A DNA stretch of 64,000 nucleotides from assembly GCF_014650035.1 (NCBI RefSeq), contig NZ_BMUE01000008.1, forward strand, positions 186,001 through 250,000, in the 5' to 3' direction. Position 1 is the stretch's first letter. The number at the start of each line of letters is the position of its first letter. The notes beneath the pieces were generated by a model. The model was not told where the DNA came from, searched no databases, and saw nothing but the letters and a program-made list of their open reading frames with translations. The position numbers were made by a program, and so were the translations under genes. Of the stretch, positions 61,442-64,000 are shown one piece after another. This DNA comes from Streptomyces lucensis JCM 4490. GTDB lineage: Bacteria > Actinomycetota > Actinomycetes > Streptomycetales > Streptomycetaceae.

Positions 61442-61930
61442 ATGCCGGAGAGCGCGAGGAGTGCGGCGAAGGCGCGGCCGCACGACGCGTTCGCGGCCAG
61501 CGGCAAGGCGCTGGCCGGCGGAAGGCGTTTGGAGCCCCTGGACGTGCTGGCCCAGGGCGAGCGCACCGTCGACGCGCCGGCGAAGGCGGCCGGGCTGAAC
61601 CTGGCCACCGCCGGGTTCAGCCGTGAGGAGCCCCGGGTCCGCAGCGCCGCCGGGGACGTCGTCGTACTCGACGTACGGCCGGTCGACGAGTACCGGGCCG
61701 GGCACATCCCCGGCGCCGGCTCCCTTCCGGTCGAGGAACTCGCCGACCGGATCGGCGAACTGCCCGAGGACCTGGAGATCGTCGTCCACTGCCGCGGCGA
61801 GTACTGCGTCCTGGCCCACTACGCGGTACGACTGCTGACCGGCCACGGCCGCCGCGCGATCCGCCTCCACGACGGCGTGCTGGAGTGGCGCCTGTCGGAA
61901 CTGTCCGTCGACGCCTCGGACCTGACGTGA
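61442..61930 (+). CDS. rhodanese-domain protein derived from an ArsR-rhodanese regulator
   Basis: The ATG at 61442 follows GGAGGAAGCC. The 162-residue protein begins like ArsR-rhodanese fusion regulators (AKARPHDAFAASGKALAGGR, LEPLDVLAQGERTVDAPAKA) but then jumps from GLNLATAG to SREEPRVRSAAGDVVVLDVR. The recognition helix, wing and linker are gone. The rhodanese part is whole, with active-site loop HCRGEYCVLAH (Cys in CRGEYC). So the DNA-binding half seems deleted in frame. The stop overlaps the cysteine desulfurase start (GTGA). Sulfur relay between the two is plausible. Confidence 0.8.
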   Translation: MPESARSAAKARPHDAFAASGKALAGGRRLEPLDVLAQGERTVDAPAKAAGLNLATAGFSREEPRVRSAAGDVVVLDVRPVDEYRAGHIPGAGSLPVEELADRIGELPEDLEIVVHCRGEYCVLAHYAVRLLTGHGRRAIRLHDGVLEWRLSELSVDASDLT

Positions 61931-63108
61931 AGGGCCGTGGCGGCGACCCCCCGCCGCATCCGGGACTGGCCGGCGGACCGGTCTACCTGGACTACAACGC
62001 CACCACCCCGGTCGACCCACGCGTCGCCGAGGCGATGCTGCCGTACCTGACCGAGTTCTTCGGCAACCCCTCCAGCAGCCACCCCTTCTCCCAGGAGCCG
62101 CGGCAGGCGCTCGCCGCGGCCCGCGCCCAGGTCGCGGGCCTGATCGGCGCCGGGCCAGGCGAGATCGTGTTCACCGGGTCCGGATCCGAAGCCGACCTGC
62201 TCGCCCTGCGAGGGGCGGTGTTGGCCTCCGGCCGGCCGCACCCGCATGTGATCACCCAGGTCACCGAGCATCCGGCCGTCCTGGAGACGTGCCGGGCCCT
62301 TGAGCGGCTGCACGGCGCGCGGGTGACCGTGCTGCCGGTCGACGGCCACGGGCTCGTCGAGCCGACCGCCCTGGACACTGCCCTCAGCGAGGACACGGTA
62401 CTGGTGTCGGTGATGGCGGCGAACAACGAGACCGGCGTCCTCCAGCCGATCAGGGAACTCGCTTCGCTCACCCACGCGCGCGGGGCACTGTTCCACTGCG
62501 ACGGGGCACAGGCGGTGGGCAGGATCCGTCTCGATGTCGGCGACCTGGGCGTGGACCTGCTCACGATCGTGGGGCACAAGATGTACGCGCCGAAGGGCGC
62601 CGCCGCCCTCTTCGTACGCGACGGGGTGCGGCTGGAGCCGGTCGTCTACGGCGGCGGGCAGGAGCACGGCCTGCGTGCGGGCACGGAGAACGCCGCCCTG
62701 GCCGTCGCACTCGGCACCGCCGCACGGCTCGCGGCCGCCGACCTAGCCGCCGGCAGCCCGGCCCGCATCGCGGCCCTGCGCGACGACCTCCACGAGCGGC
62801 TCACCGACAGCCTGCCCGGCCGTGTGCGTCTCAACGGCCCGGAGAAGAACCGCCTGCCGAACACCCTGAACGTCAGCGTCGACGGTGTCCTCGGGCACGA
62901 GCTCCTCGCTGCCGCCGGACAGATCGCGGCCTCGACCGGATCGGCCTGCCACAGCGGCAACCACACCCCCTCCCCCGTGCTGACCGCCATGGGCCTCGAC
63001 GAGACCCGCGCGCTCGGCGCGCTGCGGCTGTCCCTGGGCCGCTGGACCACGGCCGAGGACATCGAGACGGCGGCAGCGGCCCTCATCCGGGCGGCTTCCG
63101 CGCAGTGA
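61927..63108 (+). CDS. cysteine desulfurase (NifS/IscS type)
   Basis: The GTG at 61927 overlaps the rhodanese stop by four bases. The 393-residue PLP enzyme takes sulfur from cysteine. Motifs are YLDYNATTPVDPRV, HPAVLETCRAL, the PLP Lys in LTIVGHKMYAPKGAAALF, and the persulfide Cys in STGSACHSGNHTPSPVL. The arrangement after a rhodanese suggests sulfur transfer to a thiolated or arsenic/sulfur-related product. No iron-sulfur scaffold genes follow; the next gene is an MFS transporter. Confidence 0.9.
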   Translation: MKGRGGDPPPHPGLAGGPVYLDYNATTPVDPRVAEAMLPYLTEFFGNPSSSHPFSQEPRQALAAARAQVAGLIGAGPGEIVFTGSGSEADLLALRGAVLASGRPHPHVITQVTEHPAVLETCRALERLHGARVTVLPVDGHGLVEPTALDTALSEDTVLVSVMAANNETGVLQPIRELASLTHARGALFHCDGAQAVGRIRLDVGDLGVDLLTIVGHKMYAPKGAAALFVRDGVRLEPVVYGGGQEHGLRAGTENAALAVALGTAARLAAADLAAGSPARIAALRDDLHERLTDSLPGRVRLNGPEKNRLPNTLNVSVDGVLGHELLAAAGQIAASTGSACHSGNHTPSPVLTAMGLDETRALGALRLSLGRWTTAEDIETAAAALIRAASAQ

Positions 63109-63358
63109 CCGGGCCGGCCGGCCCGACCACGAGCAACCCGACGAACAGCCAGGGAAGGCAGGACCGAGACCACCACTCACAGACTGTCCACCCGCAGCGC
63201 CCACGCACGTGGGCGCCGCGATGCCGACGCCCGATCGCCGCCCTCGCCCGGGCGCACGCCGACTGACCCACCGCCTCCGCGCGCACCGGCCCGCAATCGA
63301 CCGAGCTGCACCGGGGCCGATGCGCCACCACGCCTGCGTCCCTGCTCCGGAAGGGAAC
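63109..63358. other. 250-base gap before the MFS gene
   Basis: No gene is seen. GGGCCGGCCGGCCC-type self-complementary sequence follows directly after the desulfurase stop (about 63110-63124) and could end the transcript. Confidence 0.35.
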
Positions 63359-64000
63359 ATGACCAGCACCGCATCCGCCGACACGACGGCCCGGATATCC
63401 GACCCCGCCGAGGCCCAGCGCCGCATCCTGCGCGTCCTGGTCGCCTCTCAGATCCTCAGCGGCGCGGGTCTCGCGGCCGGCGTCACCGTCGGTGCCCTCC
63501 TCGCCCAGGACATGCTCGGCACCACCAGCCTCGCCGGACTGCCCAGCGCCCTGTTCACCACCGGATCCGCGATCGCCGCCGTCGTCGTCGGCCGCATCTC
63601 CCAGGCCCGCGGCCGCCGCCCCGGCCTCGCGACCGGCTACCTCACCGGCGCAGTCGGATCAGCCGGCGTCATCACGGCCGCCGTCCTGGACAACCCCGTC
63701 CTGCTGTTCACTGCCCTGTTCGTCTACGGCGCCGGCTCCGCCACCAACCTCCAGGCCCGCTACGCCGGAGCCGACCTCGCCGCCCCCGGCCACCGCGCCC
63801 GCGACGTCTCCACCGTCCTCGTCGCCACCACCCTCGGCGGTGTCGCCGGACCCAACCTCGCAGCCCCGGCCGGCACCTTCGCGGAGCACCTCGGCATCCC
63901 GAACCTCGCCGGCCCGTTCATCCTTTCCGGCGCCGCCTACGCGCTGGCCGCGTTCGTCCTCGCCCTCCGGCTGCAGCCCGACCCCCTGCTCCTGGCCCGC
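63359..64000 (+). CDS. MFS transporter (5' part)
   Basis: The ATG at 63359 follows GGAAGGGAAC. The frame is open to the window end, giving 214 residues. At least five hydrophobic segments are seen (VLVASQILSGAGLAAGVTVG, GLPSALFTTGSAIAAVVVGR, GAVGSAGVITAAVLDNPVLL, GAGSATNLQARYAGADLAAP, FILSGAAYALAAFVLAL). The loop RISQARGRRPGL fits the MFS motif A. The N-terminal part resembles actinomycete efflux proteins found beside rhodanese and desulfurase genes. Function unknown. Confidence 0.88.
   Translation, partial: MTSTASADTTARISDPAEAQRRILRVLVASQILSGAGLAAGVTVGALLAQDMLGTTSLAGLPSALFTTGSAIAAVVVGRISQARGRRPGLATGYLTGAVGSAGVITAAVLDNPVLLFTALFVYGAGSATNLQARYAGADLAAPGHRARDVSTVLVATTLGGVAGPNLAAPAGTFAEHLGIPNLAGPFILSGAAYALAAFVLALRLQPDPLLLAR

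Noticed and set aside
1..64000. tRNA, rRNA and CRISPR arrays
   Set aside because: No direct-repeat array and no cloverleaf or rRNA-like stretch was recognised by eye. A covariance-model scan was not possible, so a missed tRNA cannot be fully excluded.

Overview
The window is high-GC DNA with GTG and ATG starts, many 4-bp start/stop overlaps and dense TetR, XRE, AfsR-like and ECF regulators. This points to a Streptomyces or a close relative, and the accessory content suggests a chromosome arm. About 50 intact protein genes can be supported, plus several decayed ones. No rRNA, tRNA or CRISPR array was recognised.

Layout. (1) 1-740: end of a secreted-type protein, then an IS481-type transposase that is frameshifted and has lost its catalytic core. 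(2) 0.7-8.3 kb: a zinc-ribbon protein, then a low-expression-looking accessory cassette. The cassette holds a head-to-head prenyl synthase-like protein, an ATP-grasp protein, a double-HTH regulator, a LasC/MonCI-type FAD epoxidase, a MAB_1171c-type membrane protein and an ImmA/IrrE-type HExxH protein. Several of these genes carry rare TTA (bldA) codons. (3) 9-16.5 kb: a trypsin-nSTAND-WD40 protein coupled to a Trypco1 (CU044_2847) protein, next to an XRE-NB-ARC-TPR regulator. (4) 17-31 kb: an ECF sigma factor with a small membrane protein, secreted proteins (FG-GAP repeats, two I36-like proteins, two Cys-containing envelope proteins), a kinase-fold protein lacking catalytic residues, an HAD-like secreted protein, NACHT-like remnants, a helical-repeat protein and an LppU-like protein. 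(5) 31-43.6 kb: HAD phosphatase, DUF1772/TetR pair, LysR/EamA pair, DUF1877 protein, TetR/SRPBCC pair, acyl-CoA dehydrogenase/SDR operon, and ArsR/MFS operon. Several promoters carry clear inverted-repeat operators. (6) 43.8-50.4 kb: a tandem CBM20 protein, a second LasC-type FAD enzyme, a TPR protein, a probable histone-fold doublet protein and an M1 aminopeptidase. (7) 50.5-64 kb: Imm49, an orphan GyrB-like ATPase, a GntR-ABC-permease operon, a second membrane/ImmA-IrrE/XRE module whose XRE gene is broken in a G9 tract, a 2H phosphoesterase, a secreted TIM-barrel-like protein, a rhodanese that has lost its ArsR domain, a cysteine desulfurase and the start of an MFS transporter.

The most interesting material is: the 259-residue protein at 48015-48794, which reads as two histone folds in one chain; the twice-occurring membrane/HExxH/XRE module, its TTA codons, its LasC-type neighbours and a shared TCAAC-N4-GTTGA motif; and the trypsin-nSTAND/Trypco1 conflict locus. 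All functional statements are read from the sequence and from family knowledge; no database search was run.
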